Source: an uncultured Flavobacteriaceae bacterium
Lineage (GTDB): Bacteria > Bacteroidota > Bacteroidia > Flavobacteriales > Flavobacteriaceae
Length of the DNA: 64,000 bases
Assembly: GCA_947488435.1 (NCBI GenBank)
Contig: CANKZG010000001.1
Location: forward strand, 1,232,308-1,296,307
Direction: 5' to 3'
Shown in pieces: positions 27,859 through 37,515 of the stretch. Position numbers and translations under genes: made by a program. Each line of letters starts with the position of its first letter. Positions within the stretch are counted from its first letter, which is position 1. The notes under the pieces were generated by a model. It saw nothing but the letters and a program-made list of their open reading frames with translations. It searched no databases and was not told where the DNA came from.

Positions 27859-29001
27859 TTAAAAGCAGGATAAAAGTTTTTCAAAATCAGCTGTTGTATT
27901 ATACATATTGCAGGAAATCCGAATAGCTTTTCCCCGCATCGAAATGTAAATTTGTTTTTCTAATAAGCGTCTTTTTAAAGCCTCAAGATCCATTTTTTGA
28001 GGAAGGTATACTCCAAAAAGATGCTGTGCTCTATAGTTTTCATCTTCAATAAAACAGCCAGATGCTCGCAATTGATTTAATGTGTCTAGAGAAATTTGCT
28101 TGCAGTAGCTTTGAATATTTTCCGGTTGCCATTGAATTAGCTGTTCAATAGCTTTAGTTAGCATGGGTACCAGCACAAAATTACTAGATTCACCAACGGA
28201 GTACCGTTCAGCTTTAGGCTTGTAATCACTTTGATAGTTGGTAAGTTGTGTAAAATCTTCACTATGTTTGCGGTTCATCCAGCCATCTTCAATGGGCGTT
28301 CCATTCATAAATGCTTCTCCATAATAAGCAACACCTAAAGCATAAGGTCCCATTAGCCATTTATACCCGCAACAAATTAAAGCATCGGGGTCTAATTCAT
28401 CCACAGAAAAAGGAAGCGCTCCAACACTTTGAGAACCATCGATTATTAATAAAGCACCTTTTTCTCTGGTTTTTTCCCGAATTCTTCTTAAATCAAATAA
28501 AGTACCATCCGCCCAATGCACATGAGCCATAGTAACAACTGTAGTTTTTGATGTTATGGCCGCTAATATGGCCTCGTTCCATAATGCTCCTCGATGCTTA
28601 AAATCTAAGGGAGCTTTTACCACTTTTATTTGTGCTTTGTGTTTTTTGGCGAGACGTTGCCAGATATAAATATTGCTTGGAAATTGCTCATCTACAACTA
28701 AAATTTCATCTCCTTCATGTAATGTAATATTTTGCGCAGCATTTGCTATCCCATAAGAAGTAGAAGGAATGATTGCAACGTTTTGAGGATCTTTAGCGTG
28801 GATAAGCGTTGCAAAGGCTTTTTTCAGCTGTACGCGCTGTGTAAAGAAGTCTTCGGAGGTAATCTCATAAGGGCGATGTTTCCGTCTCATGTTAGTAATG
28901 CCAACTTCGGTTACGGTTTTGAGTTGTGGGGCCATATAAGCTCCATTAAGATAAGTAACCTCGTCAGGGAGTTCAAATAAATGTTTTTGATGTGAGCGCA
29001 T
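27859..29001 (-). CDS. Class V aminotransferase-family PLP enzyme
   Basis: A 380-residue pyridoxal-phosphate enzyme of the cysteine desulfurase/isopenicillin epimerase-like fold. Visible: IPSTSYGIANAAQNI (cofactor phosphate region), MAHVHWADGTLFDLRRI, LIIDGSQSVGALPF (Asp binding the pyridine nitrogen) and CGYKWLMGPYALGVAYY (Schiff-base Lys). No extra catalytic Cys loop typical of IscS/SufS was recognised, so cysteine desulfurase activity is doubtful and the substrate is unknown. It is the last gene after the helicase and pdeM, 9 bp after pdeM. Confidence 0.85.
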   Translation of the reverse strand: MRSHQKHLFELPDEVTYLNGAYMAPQLKTVTEVGITNMRRKHRPYEITSEDFFTQRVQLKKAFATLIHAKDPQNVAIIPSTSYGIANAAQNITLHEGDEILVVDEQFPSNIYIWQRLAKKHKAQIKVVKAPLDFKHRGALWNEAILAAITSKTTVVTMAHVHWADGTLFDLRRIREKTREKGALLIIDGSQSVGALPFSVDELDPDALICCGYKWLMGPYALGVAYYGEAFMNGTPIEDGWMNRKHSEDFTQLTNYQSDYKPKAERYSVGESSNFVLVPMLTKAIEQLIQWQPENIQSYCKQISLDTLNQLRASGCFIEDENYRAQHLFGVYLPQKMDLEALKRRLLEKQIYISMRGKAIRISCNMYNTTADFEKLLSCF

Positions 29002-29010
29002 ATTGTTGTT

Positions 29011-29652
29011 TTAAGCGGATACTAAAATAACTTCATTTTTTGTAATAGCATATATTTGGTCGGTTCGCTTAGGCTTTAGTACATGACTTCCGGTAAAAGC
29101 ACCAAAAGCGGGTAAAATAAGTTGGTGTTCTCGTTTAAAAAAACAGGCAAGTCGTAACGATTGCTTTCCTTTTCCTTTAAGTCGAATTGCAGGATGGATA
29201 TGTCCGGAAAAATTAAAAAACCCACTTCTTTCTTCAGGATGATGTGTTAATAAAAAACCCTCCAAACAAACTTCATGAACAACCTTGATGTTTAATTGTT
29301 CGAATTTTAATGGAGATATAATATCGTGATTTCCAGCGATTAATGTCATAGGGAGTGCATTGCGGATTACCCACGATTCAAACAAATGCCATTCCTTGTT
29401 GAGGTAAGAGTGAAATAAATCTCCTAAAAAAAACAGTTGTTCAGGTTTAAAAAAAGCCAATACCTCATCCAAATGACTAAAATTCTCTAAGGTTGCCTGT
29501 GCAGGAATGGCGGCACCATATTTTCTAAAGTGTGCAACTTTTCCAAGATGTACATCACTGATAAGAAGTATGGATCGTTCTTTCCAGAAAATGGCCCCCG
29601 AGTAGTGGAGGACAAAAGTCTGATTCTGGATCTTAACGGTTTGAGATTGCAT
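29011..29652 (-). CDS. pdeM: Ligase-associated DNA-damage-response metallophosphoesterase PdeM
   Basis: A 213-residue calcineurin-like phosphoesterase with the metal-binding signatures in order: DVHLGK, GDLFHS, GNHD and SGHIHP. This subfamily is normally encoded beside an ATP-dependent DNA ligase, an mRNA-3'-end-processing-type exonuclease and a DEXH helicase. Here the helicase is directly upstream (22 bp), but ligase and exonuclease are not adjacent. A nuclease or phosphodiesterase role in a DNA repair pathway is inferred from the family. Confidence 0.9.
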   Translation of the reverse strand: MQSQTVKIQNQTFVLHYSGAIFWKERSILLISDVHLGKVAHFRKYGAAIPAQATLENFSHLDEVLAFFKPEQLFFLGDLFHSYLNKEWHLFESWVIRNALPMTLIAGNHDIISPLKFEQLNIKVVHEVCLEGFLLTHHPEERSGFFNFSGHIHPAIRLKGKGKQSLRLACFFKREHQLILPAFGAFTGSHVLKPKRTDQIYAITKNEVILVSA

Positions 29653-29674
29653 GGGAGATAAAAATACTATTCTT

Positions 29675-32137
29675 TTACTTCAGTAATTTGGCAGTCATTT
29701 TTTTTATACGGTCCGCTAGTTGTTCACTAGATAGTTTTTCGCGTAAACGATCGGTTATAATAGGAAAGGAAAAAGGAGTAGGGTTTTTGCAGGTTTTCCA
29801 TACGATATTTTGAATTGCAATGCGTTCCAAAGCTATGCGTAAACGCCCTTCTTCCAGTTGATGCTCAAAGGTTTCGGTATAGGCTTGCTGATACAATAAA
29901 TTGTCTTCTTCATAATCTTTAAATACGTTAAACAACAGTTGGGAACTGCTTTGCAAATGCTTCATTTTCACTCCTTTTTCAGGATAACCTGTAAAGACAA
30001 GACCACTAATTACCGCAATATCTCTAAATTTTCTTCTTGCCATTTCTGTGGCATTCAAACTTTTCTGTAGATCGCTAATGAGATATTCGGTGCTAAATAA
30101 ATTGTTGTCTAACACCTGCTGCATATCAATAGATTGATCGGAGAGTAGCTCAAATCCATAATCATTAAAAGCTAGGGAAAAGGTTACCGGAGCCAGCAAA
30201 CTTATACGGTATGCTAGTAAACTTCCCATAGCTTCATGCACAAATCGTCCTTCAAAAGGATAAAAAATATGGTGAAAACCATCTCGGGTTTCAAAAGTCT
30301 CAATTAAAAATTGATTTGGATTAGGTATAATGCTTTCTTGGCGTTGTTGCTCAAAAACGGGAAAAAGCGCATGCAACTCACTCGATTTTTTAGTGGTAGG
30401 CGCAGTAATTGTATAAAGCTCTTGTCGAAGTAATTCAGACATTTGAGCAGAAAAACTCATTCTTCCACCCATCCAACTGGGGACTTTATTGGTTTTTTTT
30501 GAAGAACCTCTTACATGAGCTTGCATAGCTTTAATGCGAATAAACTCCAGATTTCTACCTGCAAAAGTAAACACATCTCCAGGGGTAAGTTTGGAAATAA
30601 AATACTCTTCTATAGTTCCTATATAACCCCCTTTTTGATAACGCACCGTAATGTTCGCATCCCCTACAATAGTACCGATTTGAAAACGATGGCGCATGGC
30701 TACGCCTCGATCCATTACCTTAAATAACCCTTCTGGAGTAACGGTTACTTTTTTGTAATCGTCGTAAGATTGTAGACTCTGACTTCCTAAAACGATAAAA
30801 TTTAAGAGCCACTGCCATTGTGCAGTACTAATTGCCTGAAAGCAAAAAGTTTGGCGTACTTCTTCAAAAATTTCTTCAGAATAAAAGCCTTCAGATATTG
30901 CTAATGTAATGAGATGTTGTACCAATACATCAAAACTATTAAGATAGGGAATACGATCTTCCACTGCTTTTTCCTTCACCGCACGTTGTAATGCGGAAGC
31001 TTCTATTAGTTCCATGGCATGGGTAGGTAGAAAATAAATCACACTTTCCTTACCAGGGCGATGTCCACTGCGTCCTGCACGTTGTAAAAAACGGGCAACT
31101 CCTTTTGGACCGCCAATTTGTACAACTGTTTCAACAGGAGCAAAATCCACCCCTAAATCTAAGCTCGAAGTACATACTACTGCCTTTAAACTTTCGTTTC
31201 GAATAGCCTGTTCTACCCATAATCTAGTTTCTTTATTAATGCTACCGTGATGCATTGCAATTTCTCCGGCAAATTCAGGATGTGCTGCTAAGATTTTTTG
31301 AAACCAAATTTCGCACTGGCTTCTGGTATTGGTAAATAATAGGGTTGTTTTACTTTTATTGATAATGGGAATTACCTCTTCCAGCAAATGAAGACCTAGA
31401 TGCCCTCTCCATGGAAATGTTTCCATGGTTTTGGGAATAATACTCCTTACTTTAATTTTCTTGAGAATTTTTGCTTTGATCAATACCGAGTTTTGTAGAA
31501 CTGTTGTTTCGGGACCTAATAAGACTTTTCTTGCTTGTTCTAAATTTCCAATAGTTGCTGAAATACCCCAAATACGTAAGTTTGTGGTTATATTTTTAAG
31601 TCGTGAAAGTCCTAATTCCATCTGAACCCCGCGTTTTGTACCCATAAGTTCATGCCATTCGTCAACAACTATTGCTGTACACGATTTAAAAATTTCGGGA
31701 TATCCTTTGGTACCTAGCAGCAATTGCAGACTTTCGGGAGTAGTAATCAATAAATCTGGCATTTGCTTTTTTTGTTGCGCTCTTTCTTGTGTTGAGGTGT
31801 CTCCAGTTCGTATACCCACCGTAAACCCGATTCCTAAATCTTTGGAAACACGCTCAGCAGATTGCCGTATTTCTTGGGAAAGCGCTCGCAGTGGAGTAAT
31901 CCAGATCGCTTTTAAGCCCTTTTGTTTTTTTGTACTATAGTTTGGGTTATTTTTAATATAGTTCAGCATAATAGGAAACCATAAAGCATAAGTTTTTCCA
32001 CTTCCGGTGGGCGCGTTTAAGAGCCCATGTTTTCCCTGTAAAAAAGCTTTCCATGTTTGTTTTTGAAAAGAAAATGGAGACCAATTTTGTTGTTGGAACC
32101 AATCTTCGGCAATACGAAAAAGTTGTTGCTGATTCAT
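29675..32137 (-). CDS. Ligase-associated DNA-damage-response DEXH-box helicase (Lhr-like)
   Basis: An 820-residue superfamily 2 helicase of the Lhr type. Motifs in order: LNAPTGSGKTYALWFP (Walker A), WITPLRALSQE, VVDEWHELMGTKRG (DEWH), WGISATIGNLEQA, then the second RecA domain (LLFTNTRSQCEIWF, VCTSSLDLGVDF, RAGRSGHRPGK) and an Lhr-type C-terminal region. It heads a probable operon with pdeM and the class V aminotransferase. Expected to unwind DNA or DNA/RNA during repair. Confidence 0.93.
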   Translation of the reverse strand: MNQQQLFRIAEDWFQQQNWSPFSFQKQTWKAFLQGKHGLLNAPTGSGKTYALWFPIMLNYIKNNPNYSTKKQKGLKAIWITPLRALSQEIRQSAERVSKDLGIGFTVGIRTGDTSTQERAQQKKQMPDLLITTPESLQLLLGTKGYPEIFKSCTAIVVDEWHELMGTKRGVQMELGLSRLKNITTNLRIWGISATIGNLEQARKVLLGPETTVLQNSVLIKAKILKKIKVRSIIPKTMETFPWRGHLGLHLLEEVIPIINKSKTTLLFTNTRSQCEIWFQKILAAHPEFAGEIAMHHGSINKETRLWVEQAIRNESLKAVVCTSSLDLGVDFAPVETVVQIGGPKGVARFLQRAGRSGHRPGKESVIYFLPTHAMELIEASALQRAVKEKAVEDRIPYLNSFDVLVQHLITLAISEGFYSEEIFEEVRQTFCFQAISTAQWQWLLNFIVLGSQSLQSYDDYKKVTVTPEGLFKVMDRGVAMRHRFQIGTIVGDANITVRYQKGGYIGTIEEYFISKLTPGDVFTFAGRNLEFIRIKAMQAHVRGSSKKTNKVPSWMGGRMSFSAQMSELLRQELYTITAPTTKKSSELHALFPVFEQQRQESIIPNPNQFLIETFETRDGFHHIFYPFEGRFVHEAMGSLLAYRISLLAPVTFSLAFNDYGFELLSDQSIDMQQVLDNNLFSTEYLISDLQKSLNATEMARRKFRDIAVISGLVFTGYPEKGVKMKHLQSSSQLLFNVFKDYEEDNLLYQQAYTETFEHQLEEGRLRIALERIAIQNIVWKTCKNPTPFSFPIITDRLREKLSSEQLADRIKKMTAKLLK

Positions 32138-32302
32138 AAAAAGGTCTCGTAATTTTAGCTAATAAATGGTAATACTGCTTTTCTGCCGGCTTTGGTGAAG
32201 TTAATAAATTTCAATGGCCCTAAAGCGAGATAAATAGTTGTTTTTTTTAGGAATTATGATTTTTAAAAAAATTATATTTGCGCTGTAAAATTTTATAAAA
32301 GT

Positions 32303-32734
32303 ATGTCGTTTTTAGATTTATTTGATAGTGGATTTCAGCAACGTAATCAAGGGCATTTTGCTTCTATCGTGCGCGTAGCAATGAGTGATGGTGTAATTAA
32401 TGAATGCGAGAAAGTGTTCTTAGATCGATTGGCACGTAACTTAAATATTACCGAAGAAGAGTATAAAGATATTCTAAAGAATTATAGCGATCATCCAATT
32501 AATCCGCCAACACTATATGTGAAACGATTAGAGCGTTTGTACGACCTTACACGGATGGTTTATGCTGATGACCAATTGGGAGAACAACAAAAACCGTTGT
32601 TGGAACGTCTGGCGATTGGCTTAGGTTTCTCGCCCGAGAATGTGGTTTATGTTGTGGATAAAGCATTAAAATTAGTTAATGCGGATCTAGATCTAGAGGA
32701 ATTTATCGATGAAATTAAGGTAATGAATCGCTAG
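32303..32734 (+). CDS. TerB/DjlA-like domain protein
   Basis: A 143-residue soluble helical protein. [34 protein letters not shown] and [26 protein letters not shown] are the two helical metal-binding-like halves of the TerB fold (acidic residues after alternating Ala/Met helices). Often annotated as tellurite-resistance TerB, but a stand-alone TerB domain does not itself predict tellurite resistance. A TATATTTG box at 32273-32280 may be the -7 promoter element. Its stop codon interlocks with that of the convergent fbp at a shared CTAG. Confidence 0.8.
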   Translation: MSFLDLFDSGFQQRNQGHFASIVRVAMSDGVINECEKVFLDRLARNLNITEEEYKDILKNYSDHPINPPTLYVKRLERLYDLTRMVYADDQLGEQQKPLLERLAIGLGFSPENVVYVVDKALKLVNADLDLEEFIDEIKVMNR

Positions 32735-33735
32735 TTTTTAGCCATAAATTCTTCCGCTTTTTCAACCATTTTTTTGCTTCCACAGAAGAAAGGCACCCGC
32801 TGATGTAACTCTGTTGCTTCAACTTCTAGAATACGCGTATAGCCATCACTAGCTTTGCCACCTGCTTGTTCTGCAATGAAAGCCATTGGGTTGCATTCGT
32901 ATAGCAATCGAAGCTTTCCGTTGGAAGCAACACTACTTTTGGGGTACATATAAATACCTCCTTTAATCATATTTCTGTGAAAATCAGAAACCAACGATCC
33001 AATGTAGCGAGAGGTATAGGGACGATCTTCTTCTTCTTTTTGACAGTATTTAATGTAGTCTTTTACACCTTGCGGGAAATGACTGTAATTCCCCTCATTC
33101 ACAGAATAGATTTTTCCGGAATCGGGAAATATCATGCCTGGATGTGAAAGATAGAAGGTTCCTATGGCAGGGTTTAATGTAAACCCATTTACACCATCGC
33201 CAGTAGTATACACCAGCATCGTAGATGTTCCGTAAATAATATAGCCTGCTGCTACCTGATTTTTACCTGGTTGTAAAAAATCTTCCAAAGTAACCGGAGT
33301 TCCAACAGGAGTTACGCGTCTGTAAATGGAAAAAATAGTTCCTACGGATACATTTACATCAATGTTTGATGAACCATCCAACGGGTCTATCAAAACAATA
33401 TATTTGTTTCGTTGCTTGTTATCGTTGCTATTAATACTGATAAAATCATCTTCCTCTTCGGAAGCAATTCCGCAAACGATTTCTCTATTTCTTAGGGTTT
33501 GTATGAACTTTTCGTTCGCTAAAACATCTAATTTTTGCTGATCTTCACCTTGTATGTTGGTATCGCCCGCGGCACCTAATACATCGATAAGTCCGGCTTT
33601 ATTTACCTCATGATTAACTACTTTAGCGGCAAGGCGTATGGCATGGATTAATTTGGATAATTCTCCCGTGGAGTATTGAAAAGAAGATTGATTTTCAATG
33701 ATAAACTCTCCTAGAGTCTTGTTTTTTTTATCCAT
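32731..33735 (-). CDS. fbp: Fructose-1,6-bisphosphatase class I
   Basis: Gluconeogenic enzyme hydrolysing fructose-1,6-bisphosphate; 334 residues is normal for class I. Metal-binding and catalytic signatures: [37 protein letters not shown], and the C-terminal [22 protein letters not shown] with the substrate-binding region [25 protein letters not shown]. Single gene, divergent from the GNAT-aspartate kinase unit, overlapping the terB-like gene by 4 bp at its 3' end. Confidence 0.97.
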   Translation of the reverse strand: MDKKNKTLGEFIIENQSSFQYSTGELSKLIHAIRLAAKVVNHEVNKAGLIDVLGAAGDTNIQGEDQQKLDVLANEKFIQTLRNREIVCGIASEEEDDFISINSNDNKQRNKYIVLIDPLDGSSNIDVNVSVGTIFSIYRRVTPVGTPVTLEDFLQPGKNQVAAGYIIYGTSTMLVYTTGDGVNGFTLNPAIGTFYLSHPGMIFPDSGKIYSVNEGNYSHFPQGVKDYIKYCQKEEEDRPYTSRYIGSLVSDFHRNMIKGGIYMYPKSSVASNGKLRLLYECNPMAFIAEQAGGKASDGYTRILEVEATELHQRVPFFCGSKKMVEKAEEFMAKN

Positions 33736-33800
33736 GAGTATAAAGGTGTTTTATTTGAGTACAAATATCGCTTATTTTGTGAAACTACATCGTTTTCGTT

Positions 33801-33830
33801 TTTGAATAGTTTTTTATATTTATAACTTTG
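33801..33830 (+). promoter_or_regulatory. Predicted promoter of the GNAT-aspartate kinase operon
   Basis: TTTG (33801-33804), 18-nt spacer, TAACTTTG (33823-33830), matching both Bacteroidota promoter boxes; the ATG at 33848 follows 18 bp later. Confidence 0.65.
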
Positions 33831-33847
33831 TGTTTTATTTGTAACAT

Positions 33848-34330
33848 ATGAATTATATCATACGAGAGGCTACTGCCGTCGATATGCCACAGGTATTGGG
33901 ATTAATAAAAGAGCTTGCTCTTTTTGAAAAAGAAGAACACGCGGTAGAAGTTACTGTGCAAGATTTGGTGAATGATGGTTTTACCGCTCCTAAAAAGTTT
34001 CATTGCTTTGTAGGCGTAATGGAAGATGAAACTATTGTAGGAATGGCATTGGTATATCCGCGATATTCTACGTGGAAAGGTCCTGTAATCCATTTGGAAG
34101 ACCTTATTGTAACAAAAAAAATGAGAGGAAGTGGCATGGGTAGCGCCTTATTAACGGCTGTGGTAAAGTATGGATACGAGTTAGGTGTGCGTCGCATTTG
34201 CTGGGAAGTGCTTGATTGGAATGAACCAGCTATTCGCTTTTATGAGGATAAAGGAGCAAAGGTGATGCGGGATTGGGATGTGGTGCAACTTGATGAACAG
34301 GGGATACATAATTTTATGAATAATCTATGA
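33848..34330 (+). CDS. GNAT-family N-acetyltransferase (diamine acetyltransferase-like)
   Basis: A 160-residue acetyl-CoA-dependent acetyltransferase. The acetyl-CoA loop is LIVTKKMRGSGMGSALLTAVVKYG, preceded by VIHLEDLIV and followed by ICWEVLDWNEPAIRFYEDKGAKV. The resemblance to spermidine/diamine N-acetyltransferases (HLEDL, WNEPAI.FY) suggests a small amine substrate, without proof. Its stop overlaps the start of the aspartate kinase gene by 4 bp, so the two are co-translated. Confidence 0.88.
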   Translation: MNYIIREATAVDMPQVLGLIKELALFEKEEHAVEVTVQDLVNDGFTAPKKFHCFVGVMEDETIVGMALVYPRYSTWKGPVIHLEDLIVTKKMRGSGMGSALLTAVVKYGYELGVRRICWEVLDWNEPAIRFYEDKGAKVMRDWDVVQLDEQGIHNFMNNL

Positions 34331-35577
34331 GGATTTTTAAGTTTGGAGGAGCATCGGTTAAGGATGCCAATGGTGTTCGCAACTTGGTGAAAGTATTGCA
34401 AGAAACAGGACACCAAAACACAATGTTGGTAGTTTCCGCTATGGGAAAAACCACTAATGGCATGGAGAAAGTTGTTGATTCGTACTTTCAAGACAAGTCC
34501 ACCGTGAAGCTTGCGTTTCATGAAATGATTGACGCACACAACGAAACTTTGGAAGCACTTTTTTCGAATAGCAAGCATCCTATTTTTGAAAGAGTAAAAT
34601 CCCTTTTTGATGAAGTTAAGGGCTTTTTGGCTTGGAATAAATCGCCCAAATACAACTTTGTTTATGATCAGGTTGTAGGATATGGCGAACTGGTTTCTAC
34701 GGCAATTATCAGCGCTTATTTAAAGGAGGTTGGCATTGAAAATACTTGGATTGATGTTCGGGATTACATCAAAACGAACGACAATTACAGAGATGCTGGA
34801 GTTGCCTGGGAAAAGACCAAAGAGAATATTGCACAAGGAATTGATAAATCACGACTTTATATTACACAGGGTTTTTTAGGAAGTGACGATCACAATTTTA
34901 CCACAACTCTGGGGAGAGAAGGGTCGGATTATACCGCAGCGATCTTAGCCTATTGTTTAAGTGCAGACGAGGTCACTATTTGGAAGGACGTTCCTGGAGT
35001 TTTAAATGCTGATCCCCGATATTTTAAAGAGACTCAGTTACTACATAAAATCTCCTATCGTGAGGCCATTGAACTTGCTTTTTATGGCGCTTCCGTAATT
35101 CACCCAAAAACCTTGCAACCTCTGCAGCGCAAAGAGATTCCGTTGCGCGTAAAGTCATTTTTAAATCCAAAAAATAAGGGAACTACAGTAGGTAAAGGAA
35201 TTGGTATTGAACCGGAAGTACCTTGTTTTATTGTTAAAAAAGATCAGCTGCTCATTAAACTCTATTCACTTGATTTCTCCTTTATTGTAGAAGATAGTAT
35301 TAGTGAAGTTTTTAAGCTTTTTCACGATCATCGAATGAAGGTAGACCTCATTCAAAATTCGGCGATAAGTTTCTCGGTATGTGTTGATGATAAGTTTCAT
35401 AATATGGAGGCGTTGCTTAAAGAATTGCAACGAAAATTTAAGGTGGTTTGTCAGGAAAATGTATCGCTTTATACCATTCGACATTTTAATGCTAAAGCCA
35501 TAGAATCCCTGCAAAAAGGGAAAGAAATTTTGTTGGAACAACGTGGTAAAGAAACCGTGCAGTTGGTTACCAAATAA
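34327..35577 (+). CDS. Aspartate kinase
   Basis: Phosphorylates aspartate as the first step towards lysine, threonine and methionine. 416 residues: N-terminal kinase motif FKFGGASVKDANGV, then TQGFLGSDDHNFTTTLGREGSDYTAAILAYCL, WKDVPGVLNADPRYF and FYGASVIHPKTLQPL. The C-terminal ~120 residues (FIVKKDQLLIKLYSLDFSFIVEDSISEVF ...) form ACT-like allosteric domains. Monofunctional: no homoserine dehydrogenase domain is fused. It starts within the ATGA overlap with the preceding acetyltransferase gene. Confidence 0.95.
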   Translation: MRIFKFGGASVKDANGVRNLVKVLQETGHQNTMLVVSAMGKTTNGMEKVVDSYFQDKSTVKLAFHEMIDAHNETLEALFSNSKHPIFERVKSLFDEVKGFLAWNKSPKYNFVYDQVVGYGELVSTAIISAYLKEVGIENTWIDVRDYIKTNDNYRDAGVAWEKTKENIAQGIDKSRLYITQGFLGSDDHNFTTTLGREGSDYTAAILAYCLSADEVTIWKDVPGVLNADPRYFKETQLLHKISYREAIELAFYGASVIHPKTLQPLQRKEIPLRVKSFLNPKNKGTTVGKGIGIEPEVPCFIVKKDQLLIKLYSLDFSFIVEDSISEVFKLFHDHRMKVDLIQNSAISFSVCVDDKFHNMEALLKELQRKFKVVCQENVSLYTIRHFNAKAIESLQKGKEILLEQRGKETVQLVTK

Positions 35578-35649
35578 TAACTTTCATTGTTATATTTCTG
35601 AGGTTAATTTAATCTGGCTTTCTCAAACAAGACCTAAACTTTTCTAGGT

Positions 35650-35677
35650 TTTGAAGTAAACGATTTACGTATCTTTG
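35650..35677 (+). promoter_or_regulatory. Predicted promoter of the OlsF-like gene
   Basis: TTTG (35650-35653), 16-nt spacer, TATCTTTG (35670-35677). The spacer is at the short end of the usual range; the ATG at 35701 lies 23 bp downstream. Confidence 0.5.
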
Positions 35678-35700
35678 TATTTCCAACCTTCCAAATAACT

Positions 35701-37515
35701 ATGAGTTTAGTAAAGTCTAAAGAAGTAGCTAAGGCCATTCATCTGGATAAATATGGATTCTTAGGCACCTTTATTGGTTGGTTATTAATACGACTCACAA
35801 ATATTTCTGGAATAAATCATTTTTATACCAAGCATAAACATCTTGAGGGAAAAGAATTTTTAGAAGCCATTTTATCCTACTATAAAGTCGATTTTGAGAT
35901 TCCTGAAGAGGATCTTCGAAGACTACCTAAGGAGGGTCCCTATATCACGATATCGAATCATCCGTTGGGAGCCATTGATGGGGTTTTATTGTTAAAAACA
36001 ATGCTAGAGCAACAAAGCGATTTTAAAATAGTTGCGAACTTTCTTTTGCAACGAATAGCTCCGTTAAATTCCTATGTTATGCCGGTTAATCCTTTTGAAG
36101 ATCGTAAAGATATACGGAGTAGTGTTGCTGGGTTTAAAAACGCTTTACAACATGTAAAAGAAGGTGGGGTTTTGGGGATATTTCCAGCAGGTGAAGTGTC
36201 TACCTATCGAGAAGGTAAGTTAATTACGGATAAGCCCTGGGAAGAAGCAGCTATTAAATTAATTCGAAAAGCAAATGTCCCTGTAGTACCCATTTATTTT
36301 CATGCTAAAAATAGCAGATTGTTTTATCGATTAGCACGAATTAACCCCATATTCAGAACGGCCAAATTACCTTCGGAGGTGAATTCGCAACGCAATAGAA
36401 AGATTAAAATTCGTATAGGTCAACCGATAAGCGTCAAGACTCAGAATGAGCAGGAGACCCTGGAGGATTTTGGGGATTTATTACGAAAAAAAACCTACAT
36501 TTTAGCGAATGCATACGAAAAGGAACGCTTGATTGATATGGTTCCCAGTACCTTGAAAATTCCAAAACCAACACGTAAGATTGCTGATGCGGTGCGTTCT
36601 GAGGTTATTGAAGGAGAGATTGAGAAACTTAGGGAAAAAGAGTGTAGGTTATTACAAAGCAAAAATTATGAAGTGTTTTTGGCTAAGGCTAAGGACATGC
36701 CCTTTATTTTAAAAGAGATCGGACGACAACGCGAAACTACCTTCCGTGCCATAGGGGAAGGAACCAATAGAGCCATAGATTTGGATCAGTTTGATGCGTA
36801 TTACCATCACCTGTTTCTTTGGGATGAGGCACATAAAAGTATTGTAGGTGCCTATCGGATGGGAATGGGGGCAGCAATCTTTGAAGAATTTGGGATTGAT
36901 GGATTTTATCTTCAAGATTTGTTTCGGGTAGAGCCTGAGCTTTATGGAATGATGCAACAATCAATTGAAATGGGAAGAGCCTATATTGTAAAGGAATATC
37001 AGCAAAAACCCATGCCACTTTTCCTGCTTTGGAAGGGAATTGTACACACTACCTTACGTCATCCTGAACATAAGTATTTGATTGGAGGAGTAAGTATTAG
37101 CAATCAGTTTTCTAATTTTTCGAAATCCTTGATGATAGAATTTATGAAATCTAATTATTGGGATCCTTATGTTGCCCAGTATATCCGCCCAAAAAAAGAG
37201 TTTAAGGTCAAACTGAATGATGCCGACAAGGACTTTGTATTTGACGAAACTAAGGCCGATCTTAATAAGTTTGATAAATTAATAAATGAAGTAGAACCGG
37301 GGAATTTAAGACTGCCGGTACTCATTAAGAAATACATTAAGCAAAATGCAAGAGTTGTTGCGTTTAATGTAGATCCGCTTTTTAATAATGCCATTGACGG
37401 ACTTATGTATATTAAAATAGCAGACCTACCTGAAAGTACAGTAAAACCCGTTATGGAGGAATTTGAGGCAGAATTGGAACAGAAACTAAAAAGCGATACC
37501 GAAGATCACTTATAG
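35701..37515 (+). CDS. Bifunctional OlsF-like aminolipid synthase (O-acyltransferase + N-acyltransferase)
   Basis: A 604-residue two-domain acyltransferase. The N-terminal ~270 residues are a PlsC-type domain with NHPLGAIDG, whose catalytic His87 and Asp93 have the HX5D spacing of the hemolysin-like subgroup, and later FPAGEVSTY. The second half (from about residue 310) is a GNAT-fold N-acyltransferase of the OlsB type: RETTFRAIGEGTNRAIDLDQFDAYYHHLFLWDE, VGAYRMGMG, LIGGVSISNQF. This fusion is known as OlsF, which makes ornithine lipids in Flavobacterium and Serratia; related enzymes in Bacteroidota make glycine lipids, so the amino acid is uncertain. Own promoter; overlaps the 3' end of the convergent arsC by 6 bp. 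Confidence 0.88.
   Translation: MSLVKSKEVAKAIHLDKYGFLGTFIGWLLIRLTNISGINHFYTKHKHLEGKEFLEAILSYYKVDFEIPEEDLRRLPKEGPYITISNHPLGAIDGVLLLKTMLEQQSDFKIVANFLLQRIAPLNSYVMPVNPFEDRKDIRSSVAGFKNALQHVKEGGVLGIFPAGEVSTYREGKLITDKPWEEAAIKLIRKANVPVVPIYFHAKNSRLFYRLARINPIFRTAKLPSEVNSQRNRKIKIRIGQPISVKTQNEQETLEDFGDLLRKKTYILANAYEKERLIDMVPSTLKIPKPTRKIADAVRSEVIEGEIEKLREKECRLLQSKNYEVFLAKAKDMPFILKEIGRQRETTFRAIGEGTNRAIDLDQFDAYYHHLFLWDEAHKSIVGAYRMGMGAAIFEEFGIDGFYLQDLFRVEPELYGMMQQSIEMGRAYIVKEYQQKPMPLFLLWKGIVHTTLRHPEHKYLIGGVSISNQFSNFSKSLMIEFMKSNYWDPYVAQYIRPKKEFKVKLNDADKDFVFDETKADLNKFDKLINEVEPGNLRLPVLIKKYIKQNARVVAFNVDPLFNNAIDGLMYIKIADLPESTVKPVMEEFEAELEQKLKSDTEDHL

Noticed and set aside
32303-32734. Tellurite resistance function
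   Set aside because: A single TerB-type domain without TerC/TerD/TerZ neighbours does not support tellurite resistance.
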